A stretch of DNA of 64,000 nucleotides from Bacillus sp. X1(2014) (GTDB lineage: Bacteria > Bacillota > Bacilli > Bacillales_B > DSM-18226): the NCBI RefSeq assembly GCF_007678255.1, contig NZ_VEED01000002.1, forward strand, positions 496,001-560,000, in the 5' to 3' direction. Below are positions 1 through 8,798 of the stretch, piece after piece. Numbering within the stretch: the stretch's first letter is position 1; every line of letters begins with the position of its first letter. The position numbers were made by a program, and so were the translations under genes. The notes under the pieces were generated by a model, which was not told where the DNA came from, searched no databases, and saw only the letters and a program-made list of their open reading frames with translations.

Positions 1-891
1 AACGGAAAGCGATTGTTGCGGATTCTCTGTAATTCCATTTTCTAATGCTTCCGCATGGGCAAGAACTGCGGTAAGTGGTGTACGAAGGTCATGAGAAGCA
101 GCTGCAACCATATACCGACGAGCTTTATCCAGCTCTTCAATCTTTCTATTCGCTACTTGAAGATTATCTGCCATTACGTTTATATCCCTACCAAGGGTAC
201 CAATTTCATCCCCTCTATTAAAGAAATCGACCCGTGCGCTTAGATTTCCATGCGCAAATTGTTCTACAATGCTCGACAGCTTCAATATCGGATTAACCAA
301 AATCCTGCCGTAAACGGAAAGAAGGATAAAACCAATCAGTATTATCGTTATAAGTAGACTTATCACCCAAAAAAGAGTGCCCGGCGGAGAGGTTATGTGA
401 TCAACGTTAGGGATTGAACTGGAAGGGATTGTTATAATATATAACCCCCAAATCTGTCCATCTTTTTTAATTTCGACCACATAAGGTAACTTATCTACAT
501 ACTTCACTTCCCAAAGTTGTTTTGAATAAAGGTATAGATAATTCACTGCTTCTTGCAAAGGAATCGACTCTTCTTTGTTTTTATTAAATCCCGGACCAGA
601 ATCAGCGAGAACGGAGCCATTCATTTTAATTACTTGGATTCGTTCCCCAGGATAAAGTTTTTTGGGCATATAGATATCTTGAATACTAGTTTCATTGTTA
701 TCGTGTATAGCCTTTTCAATTTTTTCTACTCTTTCCATAGATGAATTTTTCAAGTCAGAAAGGAGATTATATGCCATCGATGGACCACGATAATAAGAAT
801 AAAGGATACTAAACAAAATGAAAAAGACGGATGCCAATGTAACCGCAGCGATATAAACGAAAACCATCTTAACTTTTAGTTTTTTAAGCAT
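1..891 (-). CDS. Sensor histidine kinase, N-terminal part (cut by window edge)
   Basis: The reverse strand is open from an ATG at 891 to the window edge, giving 297 codons. GGAG lies 8 bases before the start. I read an N-terminal membrane segment (about residues 8-30), an extracytoplasmic sensor region, a second membrane segment (about 172-195), a HAMP linker and a histidine phosphoacceptor box, SHDLRTPLT, about 25 residues before the edge. That order is typical of membrane-bound two-component kinases. The ATPase domain lies outside the window. The gene is divergent from the secreted protein at 1043. A co-oriented response regulator lies at 1546-2253 and may be its partner, although a gene on the other strand separates them. 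The ligand is unknown. Confidence 0.9.
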   Translation of the reverse strand, partial: MLKKLKVKMVFVYIAAVTLASVFFILFSILYSYYRGPSMAYNLLSDLKNSSMERVEKIEKAIHDNNETSIQDIYMPKKLYPGERIQVIKMNGSVLADSGPGFNKNKEESIPLQEAVNYLYLYSKQLWEVKYVDKLPYVVEIKKDGQIWGLYIITIPSSSIPNVDHITSPPGTLFWVISLLITIILIGFILLSVYGRILVNPILKLSSIVEQFAHGNLSARVDFFNRGDEIGTLGRDINVMADNLQVANRKIEELDKARRYMVAAASHDLRTPLTAVLAHAEALENGITENPQQSLSV

Positions 892-1042
892 ATAGATATC
901 TCCTATTTTTGAAGATTAACGGTTTAATAAAAATATAGGTCAATATAAATGGATAATTGTTAACATTTTCCTAGTTTTCTTGTAAAATATATACATTGGC
1001 CAACAAACGATTAGTTCTTAAATATCATAATGGGGGTATCAT

Positions 1043-1399
1043 ATGGTTTCTTTAAACCGACTAGTTATTTGTCTCATCCTGCTATTAAGCATGATTGCAA
1101 GTCCAGCGTTTGCTGCGGATAATCCAAGTGAGATTAATCAAATCAAGGCTTTAATGTTCTCCTCACCGACTTTTAAGGAAGGCGAAAAGGCGTTAAGCGA
1201 ATCTGGTTACGAAATTGATCGATCCAAATGTGTTATTATCGATTTAGGAAACCGGAGTTATCAGGTTTACCTTACATATAAGGGATCAGAAAGTGAATAC
1301 GATATTGAGTTTCAAATGAACTTACCGGAAGGGAAAGTATCGCATCGAAAACCCGATGACGACCAGTGGTCTTGGCCATGGCTCCCTATTTTCTGGTAA
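1043..1399 (+). CDS. Small secreted protein, unknown function
   Basis: This 118-residue protein begins with a clear signal peptide: a hydrophobic stretch of about 18 residues ending in SPAFA-AD, a type I cleavage site near residue 24. The mature part is about 94 residues, with one cysteine near residue 53 and a Trp-rich tail (WSWPWLPIFW). I do not recognise the family. A GGGGG ribosome site precedes the ATG, and a strong terminator follows directly. It is divergent from the histidine kinase and convergent with the response regulator, so it could be a target or a sensed partner of that system. That link is only inferred from position. Confidence 0.75.
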   Translation: MVSLNRLVICLILLLSMIASPAFAADNPSEINQIKALMFSSPTFKEGEKALSESGYEIDRSKCVIIDLGNRSYQVYLTYKGSESEYDIEFQMNLPEGKVSHRKPDDDQWSWPWLPIFW

Positions 1400-1409
1400 A
1401 ATAAACTTT

Positions 1410-1436
1410 AAGGTATGCCATGGGCATACCTTTTTT
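1410..1436 (+). terminator. Rho-independent terminator
   Basis: A perfect 10-bp inverted repeat (AAGGTATGCC / GGCATACCTT, 3-base loop) runs straight into a T tract, 11 bases after the stop of the secreted protein. Confidence 0.9.
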
Positions 1437-1545
1437 ACTTTTTCCTTTCATAACATATACCATCATTACACCTCCTTTAGGTTAATAATAAGGAGACAAT
1501 CTTACATAAACCTAAATAGAAGCTTACAAGTTTAAGTGACCTCCT

Positions 1546-2253
1546 TTAGGCATCCTTTGCAAAGCGGTACCCAAGACCACGTACGGTTATAATATAACGA
1601 GGTTTGGACGGGTCTATTTCAATTTTCTCGCGAAGTCTGCGTATATGGACCATTACTGTATTATCATCGGTGGTATAGTAGCCATCACTCCAAACGTTGC
1701 TGAAAATTTGTTCCTTTGTAAATACTTGCCCTGGGCGAGATAGGAGGAACCGGAGTAATTCATACTCTTTAGCCGATAACGTTATTTCATGTTCTTCCCT
1801 TCGAACCACACATGCCCCAAGATCGATTTCTAAATCGGAGAACCTTAAAACATCCGTTTCATGATTGCTCTGGTTTCCTTTTAATTCACGATAACGTCTC
1901 AGATGCGCCTTCACTCTTGCGGTTAGCGCTAACCCTGAAAATGGCTTAGTTATGTAATCATCTGCCCCAAGTCCAAGCCCCAAAACTTGATCCACTTCTT
2001 CTCCACGAGCTGTAAGGAAAATGATCGGTACATCAATACTCATCGTACGCAGCTTCATACATATTTCAAACCCATCCAATCCTGGAAGCATCACATCAAG
2101 TAATAGTAGGTCCCATTCACCAGTAGATGCAACCGTTACAGCATCAATTCCATTATCAACCCGTTCTATTTGAAATCCCTCTTTCTTAAGATACGTCCCT
2201 ATAATACTTGCGATCGCATCATCATCCTCAATTATTAACACTCTTCCATCCAT
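1546..2253 (-). CDS. OmpR/PhoB-family response regulator
   Basis: This is a 235-residue DNA-binding response regulator. I place the start at 2253 (MDGRVLIIEDD) because GAGGAG lies 7 bases upstream; a longer reading frame to 2301 lacks such a site. The receiver domain (about 1-115) shows the acidic pair in IEDDD, the phosphoacceptor in LLLLDVMLPG and the conserved lysine in ITKPFS. The C-terminal winged helix (about 135-232) ends with the usual VRGLGYRF motif. It probably pairs with the histidine kinase at 1-891. The paired genes in this family are normally adjacent, so the opposite-strand gene between them is unusual. Confidence 0.93.
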   Translation of the reverse strand: MDGRVLIIEDDDAIASIIGTYLKKEGFQIERVDNGIDAVTVASTGEWDLLLLDVMLPGLDGFEICMKLRTMSIDVPIIFLTARGEEVDQVLGLGLGADDYITKPFSGLALTARVKAHLRRYRELKGNQSNHETDVLRFSDLEIDLGACVVRREEHEITLSAKEYELLRFLLSRPGQVFTKEQIFSNVWSDGYYTTDDNTVMVHIRRLREKIEIDPSKPRYIITVRGLGYRFAKDA

Positions 2254-2386
2254 AAACTTACTCCTCTCTTTATAAACATCCTTTATTGATTCCATATCCA
2301 ACCGATTATCCCTGCCAGCAAAGTTAAGATTTAGTAAAGTTTGTAAGATTATTGTTTCTCATTTTTAAGATACCGTTTATAAACAT

Positions 2387-2404
2387 GTAAGGTTCAAACC
2401 TTAC
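2387..2404. promoter_or_regulatory. Perfect 18-base palindrome, candidate operator
   Basis: GTAAGGTT-CA-AACCTTAC is a perfect palindrome about 90 bases before the AlaRS-like operon. No T tract follows, so it is not a terminator. Long arms and a 2-base centre suit a dimeric repressor or a MerR-type activator. No regulator gene for it is visible nearby. Confidence 0.5.
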
Positions 2405-2492
2405 GATAATAATCAAGCAAGGCAACAAAGAACAAAAGAAACAGGAAATGTAATGACACTTATAGTGGATTTTAGAAAAGAAGGTGGAAAAG

Positions 2493-3746
2493 TTGATTCG
2501 TGAATTGTTTATTGGTATGGGGAAAGAAAGAAATTATAACGTTCTGCCAGAAGTGTCCCTTGTTAGAGAAAACCAGGACACATACTATATCGGCTCGGCG
2601 GTAATGGCACACATGCATTTGTTTGAAAAAAAACAACATACTCCTGCATCTTATGTTGCCGCCCAAAGAATATTTTCGAGCAAAAGGCTGCAGGAGATTG
2701 GCAAGTATCCCTTAGCTACATCATTTGAGGTCATGTTATCAATGTTTCGGTTCGGTGATACTGACGGTCGAGAAGCTTTACGATTTGCTATAGATTTTGT
2801 CTGCAAAGCCATTAACGGCGACCCAGGCAAACTGATCTTCCTCGCACCGTATGAACTTGGATTACGCAATGATGTTCTTTCACTAGGTATTTCTTCGAAT
2901 CGTGTGATTAGTTGGAATCAAAGTTTGGAAACCAGTTTAGGAGATGGCAGGCCTACTGGCTATTATGTCAAAATGTTCTACCCCTACCGGCACGGCATTA
3001 TTCCTATTGGTTCAATTGGTTTTATAGAATCAAACGGTAAACTATCCGTAGATAGTGCTTTTTTTATGGAGCGGCTGTCCTTTGTAAGAGAAGGTCTTCC
3101 TACATTTTATCAGGACCGATACTTTGCTCCTTTGATGAATATGGTTAACAACCATGAGTTTTTTGCAAATTTGTCTTTTTACGAAAAGAATTTATGGATC
3201 AATCATATAAGATCGATCGTTGCGTTATTAGTAGATGGGGCCACTTTTGATTCCAAAGGTGCTGGTCATGCCTTGAAAAAAATGGTGCGCCAGCTTGCTG
3301 TAACAATTTTGGGTAAAAAATTTCCATACGAATTAGGAGAAAAATTGATCATAGCTGCCAATCAATGCCTGTTTCACTTAGGTTATTTAAATAAAATTGA
3401 ATACCAAAAACTACGTGATACATTGATTGCTAAAATTGATACTGCCTCTAATCAAATTTTAAAAGGTAAAAAAGCATTTATTAAAGCTTTACGCTCCAAT
3501 CAAAACAATATGTCTATGGAAGAATTACAAAAGTGGGATTCTGAACGAGGTCTAAAACTCGAATGGTTGGAAAAATTTGCTATACAAGAAGGGGTTTCTT
3601 TGTTATGCCCGCAAAAGATAAAAAAACATCAATTTAGAAATGAGTGTTACTCTTTCTCAGAAACGGACCGGATTAAGGACCCTATACAGTTTATTAAAGA
3701 TTCTGAAAACCAAAAAATGAAGGGAGTATTGATTAAACATGGGTAA
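2493..3746 (+). CDS. Stand-alone alanyl-tRNA synthetase-like catalytic core protein
   Basis: About 417 residues. Lined up by eye with bacterial AlaRS, the whole length follows the class II catalytic core and the start of the helical tRNA-recognition domain. The motif 2 region reads SFEVMLSMFRFGD (AlaRS: FFEMLGNFSFGD). PTGYYVKMFY matches the AlaRS GPCGPCTEIFYD segment, and MERL matches the motif 3 GLERI. HIRSIVALLVDG matches DHIRSCAFLIADG. The editing domain and C-Ala domain are absent (AlaRS is about 875 residues). The likely role is amino-acid activation for a small-molecule pathway rather than translation, since an overlapping ATP-grasp gene follows. I prefer the TTG at 2493 because AAGGTGG lies 5 bases upstream; a GTG at 2484 is the alternative. 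Function is inferred. Confidence 0.75.
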   Translation: MIRELFIGMGKERNYNVLPEVSLVRENQDTYYIGSAVMAHMHLFEKKQHTPASYVAAQRIFSSKRLQEIGKYPLATSFEVMLSMFRFGDTDGREALRFAIDFVCKAINGDPGKLIFLAPYELGLRNDVLSLGISSNRVISWNQSLETSLGDGRPTGYYVKMFYPYRHGIIPIGSIGFIESNGKLSVDSAFFMERLSFVREGLPTFYQDRYFAPLMNMVNNHEFFANLSFYEKNLWINHIRSIVALLVDGATFDSKGAGHALKKMVRQLAVTILGKKFPYELGEKLIIAANQCLFHLGYLNKIEYQKLRDTLIAKIDTASNQILKGKKAFIKALRSNQNNMSMEELQKWDSERGLKLEWLEKFAIQEGVSLLCPQKIKKHQFRNECYSFSETDRIKDPIQFIKDSENQKMKGVLIKHG

Positions 3747-4980
3747 ACACATTTTAGTAATTGGCGGATTTAGTATTATGCACAAACGGTTAAAAAAATT
3801 GGGGGCAAAAATAACACTGATCAACTTAGCTTCCGAAATTAAATCTAATGAGAATGAAACCTACCACCGTGTCATTGGTGTACCAAAAGATAAGAGCATG
3901 ATTGAGTGGAAGGAGATAGCTGCCTTCTTCCATAACATTGACCCTTTTGATGGCATAGCATGCTTTCATGAAATGGATCAAGAAAAGGCAGCTTATGTTG
4001 CGCAAGAGCTACAATTATTTTATTTAGAACCAAAGGTTATCGAGAGAACCCGCAACAAAATCTTAATGAGGTCCGTTCTAAAAGAATATGGTGTGGACAA
4101 AACAAAAAATGCCATCGTTAACACAACTGATGAGATTTCTAGTTTCGCCCAAGAGCATGGGTATCCTATTATTCTTAAACCAGTAGATGGCTGGGGAAGT
4201 ATTGGTGTAGCTAAAATAGAAAATGCGGAGGAATTAGAACATGCGTTAGGCTGGTATCAAACCGCTGATTTTGGTTCTGGCATGATTGTTGAAGAATACT
4301 TAGCTGGAAAAGAATTTAGTGTTGAAGCCTTTTCAGAGAACGGAATTCATAAGATCATGTGTATCACTGAAAAATTTAAAGAGGAACAACATTTCGTAGA
4401 AGTCGGTCATCGACTTCCATATCAAGGGGTGTATTCTGATTATGAACGCTCCATACATGAATTTGTTCAACACGCCCTCACCTCTATCGGAATTACGCAT
4501 GGCCCAAGCCACACTGAAATCATTTTGACAATAGATGGTCCTAAAATCATAGAAACACATACCCGCTTAGGTGGTGACTATATTCCAGAGTTAATCAATA
4601 TGGCAAGTGGTATAGATTTACTAGATTTATGGGCAAAACAAGCGATGGGTGAAAGCATTATAAACGAAATTCCACAAACACCAAACATGAAAAAATCAGC
4701 CGCTATATGGTATGAAACGCCTTCTACAACTGGGCTGGTGAAAGAAATAATAGGTGAAGAAGAAGCTAAATCGACAGTAGGAGTTGCAAGAGTGGAAATC
4801 TTGCAAAAACAAGGAAATAAGATTACTGGTATGAAAGACTCCTTCTCCCGTTCCGCTTGCGTACTGGCCACAGGAGACAACACAGATCTCGCCATGAGTA
4901 ATGCCCAGCTTGCACTTAGCAAGATCCAATTTGTCATAGAAGATGAGCAAAGTGAAGAGGTAATCGTATGCTCCAGTTAA
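3739..4980 (+). CDS. ATP-grasp ligase (amino-acid ligase-like)
   Basis: A 413-residue ATP-grasp protein. A pre-ATP-grasp domain occupies about residues 1-100. The nucleotide-binding signature GYPIILKPVDGWGSIGV lies at about 141-157 and IVEEYLAGKEFS at about 188. The magnesium-binding end of the fold is seen as HTEIILT and ETHTRLGGDYIPELI near 250-280. These enzymes join a carboxylate to an amine through an acyl phosphate. The general pattern resembles amino-acid ligases such as BacD, but the substrate cannot be read from the sequence. The start overlaps the AlaRS-like gene by 8 bases and the stop overlaps the MFS gene by 13 bases, so the three are almost certainly co-translated and act together. 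Confidence 0.85.
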   Translation: MGKHILVIGGFSIMHKRLKKLGAKITLINLASEIKSNENETYHRVIGVPKDKSMIEWKEIAAFFHNIDPFDGIACFHEMDQEKAAYVAQELQLFYLEPKVIERTRNKILMRSVLKEYGVDKTKNAIVNTTDEISSFAQEHGYPIILKPVDGWGSIGVAKIENAEELEHALGWYQTADFGSGMIVEEYLAGKEFSVEAFSENGIHKIMCITEKFKEEQHFVEVGHRLPYQGVYSDYERSIHEFVQHALTSIGITHGPSHTEIILTIDGPKIIETHTRLGGDYIPELINMASGIDLLDLWAKQAMGESIINEIPQTPNMKKSAAIWYETPSTTGLVKEIIGEEEAKSTVGVARVEILQKQGNKITGMKDSFSRSACVLATGDNTDLAMSNAQLALSKIQFVIEDEQSEEVIVCSS

Positions 4981-6212
4981 TAAAGTTCAGGCCTTTCTTT
5001 CTCTATCTATTCAGTCATACTCTTTCTAACATTGGTTTGGGAATTCACTTATTCACCATGTCTTGGTTAGTACTGGACCTGACGGAATCAACGTCTTCCT
5101 TGGGGTGGTTATTCTCCTTGTCAACCTTACCAGTCATTATCCTCTCACCCTTCATTGGGGTGTTAATAGATAATTGGGATAGAAGATTGATAGTAGTCGT
5201 CATTCAACTCTTAAAAGGGATTCTATTGCTTACTGTTCCGATTCTTTTACTGACAGGGACCTTTCATCTCTCCGTCCTATATGGCATTTCGCTGCTAATG
5301 TCCATAGCAGACCGCTTATATTATCCTGCCTCAAAAGGGCTCATGAGGGAAATGTTAACCAAAGATCAATTACTGTCGGCAAACTCCATGGCCGGTGTAG
5401 CTATGCAATTAGGAATGCTGATTGGGTCGGTTATTGCCGGGTTTTTGCTTCACTTAATCGGGGGAGCCAATACCATTCTAGCTAACTCCATACTTGCATT
5501 TGCTTCTAGTTTTATTATCTTCTTTACGCGAAAAGGGATTGTTAATCCTAAATCAAAAATTGGAAAAGGATATGACTCATTTTTCGGTGAATTAAAGGAT
5601 GGCATGCAGTATGTAAGGGAAAACAAAACGATTTTAAAAATGGCTGTTTTGGTTGCCGTAACAGATTTCACGATTCAAATTTATAATATTCTTAGTGTCC
5701 CCTTGATTCGAAATGATATGAAAATGGGCCCAGAGATTTTGGGTTTACTAGATTCCTTTTTTGCCTGGGGAGCTATTCTTGGAGGAATTACTCTAACGAC
5801 TATGGTTGCTTGGTTTGGCAGGAAACATTTTATGTCGATCAGCCTGCTGCTGATGGGAGTTTTCTTTGGCTTGATCCCTTTCATGGAAGGAATTTTTTCT
5901 GGAGGCGCTATTTTCCTCTTGTTTGGAACCACACTCCTACAGGCACGTACCTTGTATAGCACGTTAATCCATGAACAAGTAGAAACACATTACCAAGGCC
6001 GAGTAAACAGCATGATTTATACTCTAACGTCAATATTCGGATTCGTTATCTATGCGTTAATTGGCTATATAGGCGAAATGGTTACCCCTTCCCTTGTATT
6101 TCATACGATTGGTTTTATCATTGCGGCCGGATCGATCATTTTGTTTATTGTTTCTGATAAACTTTTACGGGTAAAAGAATCTGGGCCTGCCACTGTTGAA
6201 GTAGTTAAATAG
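4968..6212 (+). CDS. MFS transporter, candidate exporter of the operon product
   Basis: A 414-residue major facilitator with about 12 hydrophobic segments. A conserved motif between segments 2 and 3 reads GVLIDNWDRR. Family members of this type (drug or macrolide efflux-like) usually export small molecules. The start overlaps the ATP-grasp gene by 13 bases and AGAGG lies just before the ATG, which indicates translational coupling. The natural reading is that it exports the ligase product or gives self-protection; the direction of transport is inferred from family resemblance only. Confidence 0.85.
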   Translation: MLQLIKFRPFFLYLFSHTLSNIGLGIHLFTMSWLVLDLTESTSSLGWLFSLSTLPVIILSPFIGVLIDNWDRRLIVVVIQLLKGILLLTVPILLLTGTFHLSVLYGISLLMSIADRLYYPASKGLMREMLTKDQLLSANSMAGVAMQLGMLIGSVIAGFLLHLIGGANTILANSILAFASSFIIFFTRKGIVNPKSKIGKGYDSFFGELKDGMQYVRENKTILKMAVLVAVTDFTIQIYNILSVPLIRNDMKMGPEILGLLDSFFAWGAILGGITLTTMVAWFGRKHFMSISLLLMGVFFGLIPFMEGIFSGGAIFLLFGTTLLQARTLYSTLIHEQVETHYQGRVNSMIYTLTSIFGFVIYALIGYIGEMVTPSLVFHTIGFIIAAGSIILFIVSDKLLRVKESGPATVEVVK

Positions 6213-6309
6213 AAACAGGGAAATTAGCTGAAATATTTGGAAAATAATAATTGTCCAACAAGCATGAAGTTTGAGGTAAAGCTTTTATAATTGAACAATA
6301 ATAAAAGCA

Positions 6310-6340
6310 CTGGAGAACAGCAACTGTTACTGTTCTCCAG
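6310..6340 (-). terminator. Terminator of the actin-like operon
   Basis: Perfect 11-bp stem (CTGGAGAACAG / CTGTTCTCCAG) with a 9-base loop. Read on the minus strand it is followed by TGCTTTTATT. It lies about 165 bases beyond the stop of the coiled-coil gene. Confidence 0.6.
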
Positions 6341-6379
6341 AAATGTTTGTTAAGTTGCTGCCTTCTTTTGTTGACGCCG

Positions 6380-6412
6380 AACGTCCAAGAGGAATCTCTT
6401 AGACGTTTTTTA
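6380..6412 (+). terminator. Rho-independent terminator after the MFS gene
   Basis: AACGTC-C-AAGAG / CTCTT-A-GACGTT forms a hairpin with a GAAT loop, followed directly by TTTTTT on the plus strand. The 6213-6504 gap holds only this hairpin and the one at 6310. Confidence 0.7.
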
Positions 6413-6504
6413 ATGTGCAGTAAGCTGTTGATTGAAAAATGTTTATTTTTTGTAAGTATCACAAAATAATATTTTATAGTAGCAGAACATCATTCCACTA
6501 TATT

Positions 6505-7224
6505 TTAAAAATCCATATCTATAACTTCATTAATAGTCCCTTTAACTTGATCACTTTCGAGCAATTGTCCTTCTTTAATATCATTCACTTCTTCCGCATG
6601 TTCCAAAGCAGGATTAAACTTGTTTGGATTGGGAGGAACAACTGGACGGAAAACACGTTCATTTTTAAGCGAGCTAATCTCATCTAATAAATCGCTTCGA
6701 AGGGAGTTTAACAAAGTTTTGAATTCTTGCTTGTCTAATTTTTGCTCACCAAGTTTCGTGACAAAATCACGCAACTCGTTTGCTTGGCCAGCCCCCCTCT
6801 GATCAGCATCAACAACAAGACGGGAGGCGAATTCTTGTTTAAGTAAGTTGATTTTACCTAAAAACTCTTTACGTAGGGTATCAACTAAGGCTATGTTCTC
6901 TTCTTCCTTGTCTAATTTATCTACATCTTGCTCAACTAGCTTCGTAATATAATCCTCCAGCTGATTTGCTTTTGCCTTTTGCTCGAGAATTGAATACACC
7001 TTTGGAGAAATTTTTGAAGTTTCTAAAGTTAACATTACAGGTTCATCATTTCTTCCTGATTCCTTATTCATTAATCCAACCACATCCGTTTGGAGATTAA
7101 CAGCGGATATAATAAAGTTCGATAGTGCGTAAAAAGGTGCAATCATCTGTGCCCCTAGATTTGAATACATATTGTTTAAATTGCCAACCAACTTTTCACC
7201 ATGAAGATAATCTTTGTTGCTCAT
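6505..7224 (-). CDS. Coiled-coil partner of the actin-like protein
   Basis: A 239-residue protein with no family that I recognise. Residues about 85-200 are rich in Lys, Glu and Leu and likely form coiled coil. They contain two related units of about 45 residues: one starts ANQLEDYITKLVEQ, the other ANELRDFVTKLGEQ, and both end with a KINLLKQE / EISSLKNE-type helix. This looks like an internal duplication. The start has AGGAGGAG upstream and lies 17 bases after the actin-like gene, so the two form an operon. By analogy with plasmid segregation systems it may be the DNA-binding adaptor or a filament regulator. No helix-turn-helix is obvious. Confidence 0.6.
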   Translation of the reverse strand: MSNKDYLHGEKLVGNLNNMYSNLGAQMIAPFYALSNFIISAVNLQTDVVGLMNKESGRNDEPVMLTLETSKISPKVYSILEQKAKANQLEDYITKLVEQDVDKLDKEEENIALVDTLRKEFLGKINLLKQEFASRLVVDADQRGAGQANELRDFVTKLGEQKLDKQEFKTLLNSLRSDLLDEISSLKNERVFRPVVPPNPNKFNPALEHAEEVNDIKEGQLLESDQVKGTINEVIDMDF

Positions 7225-7241
7225 ATGTTCTCCTCCTCTAC

Positions 7242-8396
7242 TTAGGCGAAAACTACGTTTGTTTCATGCCTGCTTATAATTTCTAGACCATATAAATTTA
7301 ACTTTCTTGTATCTGGAAGGAATATATGATTTTGCTCTCTAATTTCGGCCCCATACCTTATATCGATCGATTCTTGGATGAATCGTTTAAGGATGCTCGC
7401 TATTCCACCAATATAAACATATTTATAGACCTTATCTTTTGGTGAGGGGAATGTGTTTTCAATTTTCGTTATTAAAATTTGAGTGTATTCTCTTAATGAC
7501 TCATGGATTTGCTCTGTGAGATCAACCTTTTTACCGCTATTTCCATCCATTTGTTCCATTTTTGTTTTTTCAATGTTATTGATAATGAATTCTTCTAGTG
7601 AACGAACATCATCAAAGTACTCGAGTAACTTTTCACTTCTTAGTTTATCAATGTGTTTTAGGTACGAAATGTCAGCGAAGCAGTTCAATGATTCCCTGCT
7701 CTTAGGAGCCTGAAGTCCTGATTGAAGCAATGCAAGATCAACGGTCCCTCCTCCTAAATCCACAATTAGAGTTTCATAGTTTTGAAATGAATTTGCTTCC
7801 TCACGATCTTGTAATTCAAAATCTTTTTTAATTGCCCAACGAGCAACTTCACTTTCAATCCGACATTTGCTTGTTTCGACGTGAATGGATACAACTCTCT
7901 CAAATCCTGGAGTTAAAATCGTTACATGGTGCTCCCCTTCAAATCGGCTTGCCATTTTATTTTGCATATCACTGAACTTGTTCGTTTTCTTAAGCAGCCA
8001 AATTGGAAGCATCGTTGAAAAATAATTAATGTTCACTCGATTATCTTCTTTGCCGTTTCCTTTTATTACATTGTAATAAGCAACTGACGCAAGGAACATC
8101 ACTTTGGGAATCTCTGATTCCGTTTTATCATGAAGTTTGTTGATATGAATGTTTCCTAACACTTGTTTTTCCGCTGAATCGCCCACTAGATAATATTTCT
8201 CTACACCGTCTATCGTTGTTGAAATCAGTAAACTTTGTAAAAGGGATTGGGGATCATGGAAAGTAGACGGAAAGTGGCCGTCTGCCTTTTCCTTCGTTAT
8301 TTCTACTACATTTGTAGGAATCTCAAAATAATAACCGTCCACAAGGGTTTGAAAGACTGAATTACCAAAATCGACATTTTGACGTTTTATATCCAT
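7242..8396 (-). CDS. ParM/StbA-family actin-like ATPase
   Basis: A 384-residue actin-fold protein. The phosphate 1 motif is near the N-terminus (VDFGNS, about residues 8-13), the phosphate 2 motif is LIVDLGGGTVDLAL (about 210-223), and the adenosine motif is YVYIGGIASIL near 330. Proteins of this family form filaments that move plasmid or phage DNA, or position other structures. AGGAG precedes the ATG at 8396. It sits in what looks like chromosome, just outside the zinc island and next to no replication gene. It could be a plasmid or prophage remnant, or a chromosomal filament with another task. Confidence 0.8.
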   Translation of the reverse strand: MDIKRQNVDFGNSVFQTLVDGYYFEIPTNVVEITKEKADGHFPSTFHDPQSLLQSLLISTTIDGVEKYYLVGDSAEKQVLGNIHINKLHDKTESEIPKVMFLASVAYYNVIKGNGKEDNRVNINYFSTMLPIWLLKKTNKFSDMQNKMASRFEGEHHVTILTPGFERVVSIHVETSKCRIESEVARWAIKKDFELQDREEANSFQNYETLIVDLGGGTVDLALLQSGLQAPKSRESLNCFADISYLKHIDKLRSEKLLEYFDDVRSLEEFIINNIEKTKMEQMDGNSGKKVDLTEQIHESLREYTQILITKIENTFPSPKDKVYKYVYIGGIASILKRFIQESIDIRYGAEIREQNHIFLPDTRKLNLYGLEIISRHETNVVFA

Positions 8397-8685
8397 TATT
8401 TCTCCTCTTTTCCTGCTATTTCCTCATAATAATTATATATTTTTCTGCTTTATTTGTCTAAAGTTGTTTATAAATTTAGATTAGTAAAAAAATGCTTACC
8501 ATTATCTTAATTCATCCAGAGATTTCGCCACTGGGTGGGAGGTTTCCATTCAACTTCCTTAAACAGTGCTACCACAGAAATAGTAAGTTAGGTTATATAA
8601 ATGAGGAATCTAAAGCATAAACGACAAGAAGCCTTAAATTTAAACAAAAAATGAGGAAGAACTTAATAGAGGACAACTAATGATA

Positions 8686-8724
8686 AACCGCACAACGAAA
8701 AATCACCGTGCGGTTATTATTTTA
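8686..8724 (+). terminator. Hairpin terminator next to the island edge
   Basis: AACCGCAC / GTGCGGTT 8-bp stem followed by ATTATTTT on the plus strand. No intact upstream plus-strand gene is visible, so it may be left over from a lost gene. Confidence 0.55.
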
Positions 8725-8733
8725 ATATGTAGA

Positions 8734-8798
8734 TTGGCGGGACTGCCTGGGAATCGAACCCAACAGACCTGGCACGCTGTTCTCAAACTGTTTTGAAG
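8734..8798 (-). repeat. Left tRNA-Sec 3'-half fragment (candidate attachment site)
   Basis: On the minus strand this reads CTTCAAA (anticodon loop with UCA), then a long variable arm with an AACAG/CTGTT stem, then a T-arm with GGGTTCGATTCCC and an acceptor strand ending GCAGTCCC-G-CCA. Anticodon UCA plus a long variable arm indicates selenocysteine tRNA. The 5' half is missing: sequence beyond 8798 does not pair, so this is not a working tRNA gene. Confidence 0.7.

Noticed and set aside
8734..8798. Intact selenocysteine tRNA gene
   Set aside because: Only the anticodon loop to CCA is present; the D arm, 5' acceptor strand and 5' side of the anticodon stem are missing here and at 26091-26155.
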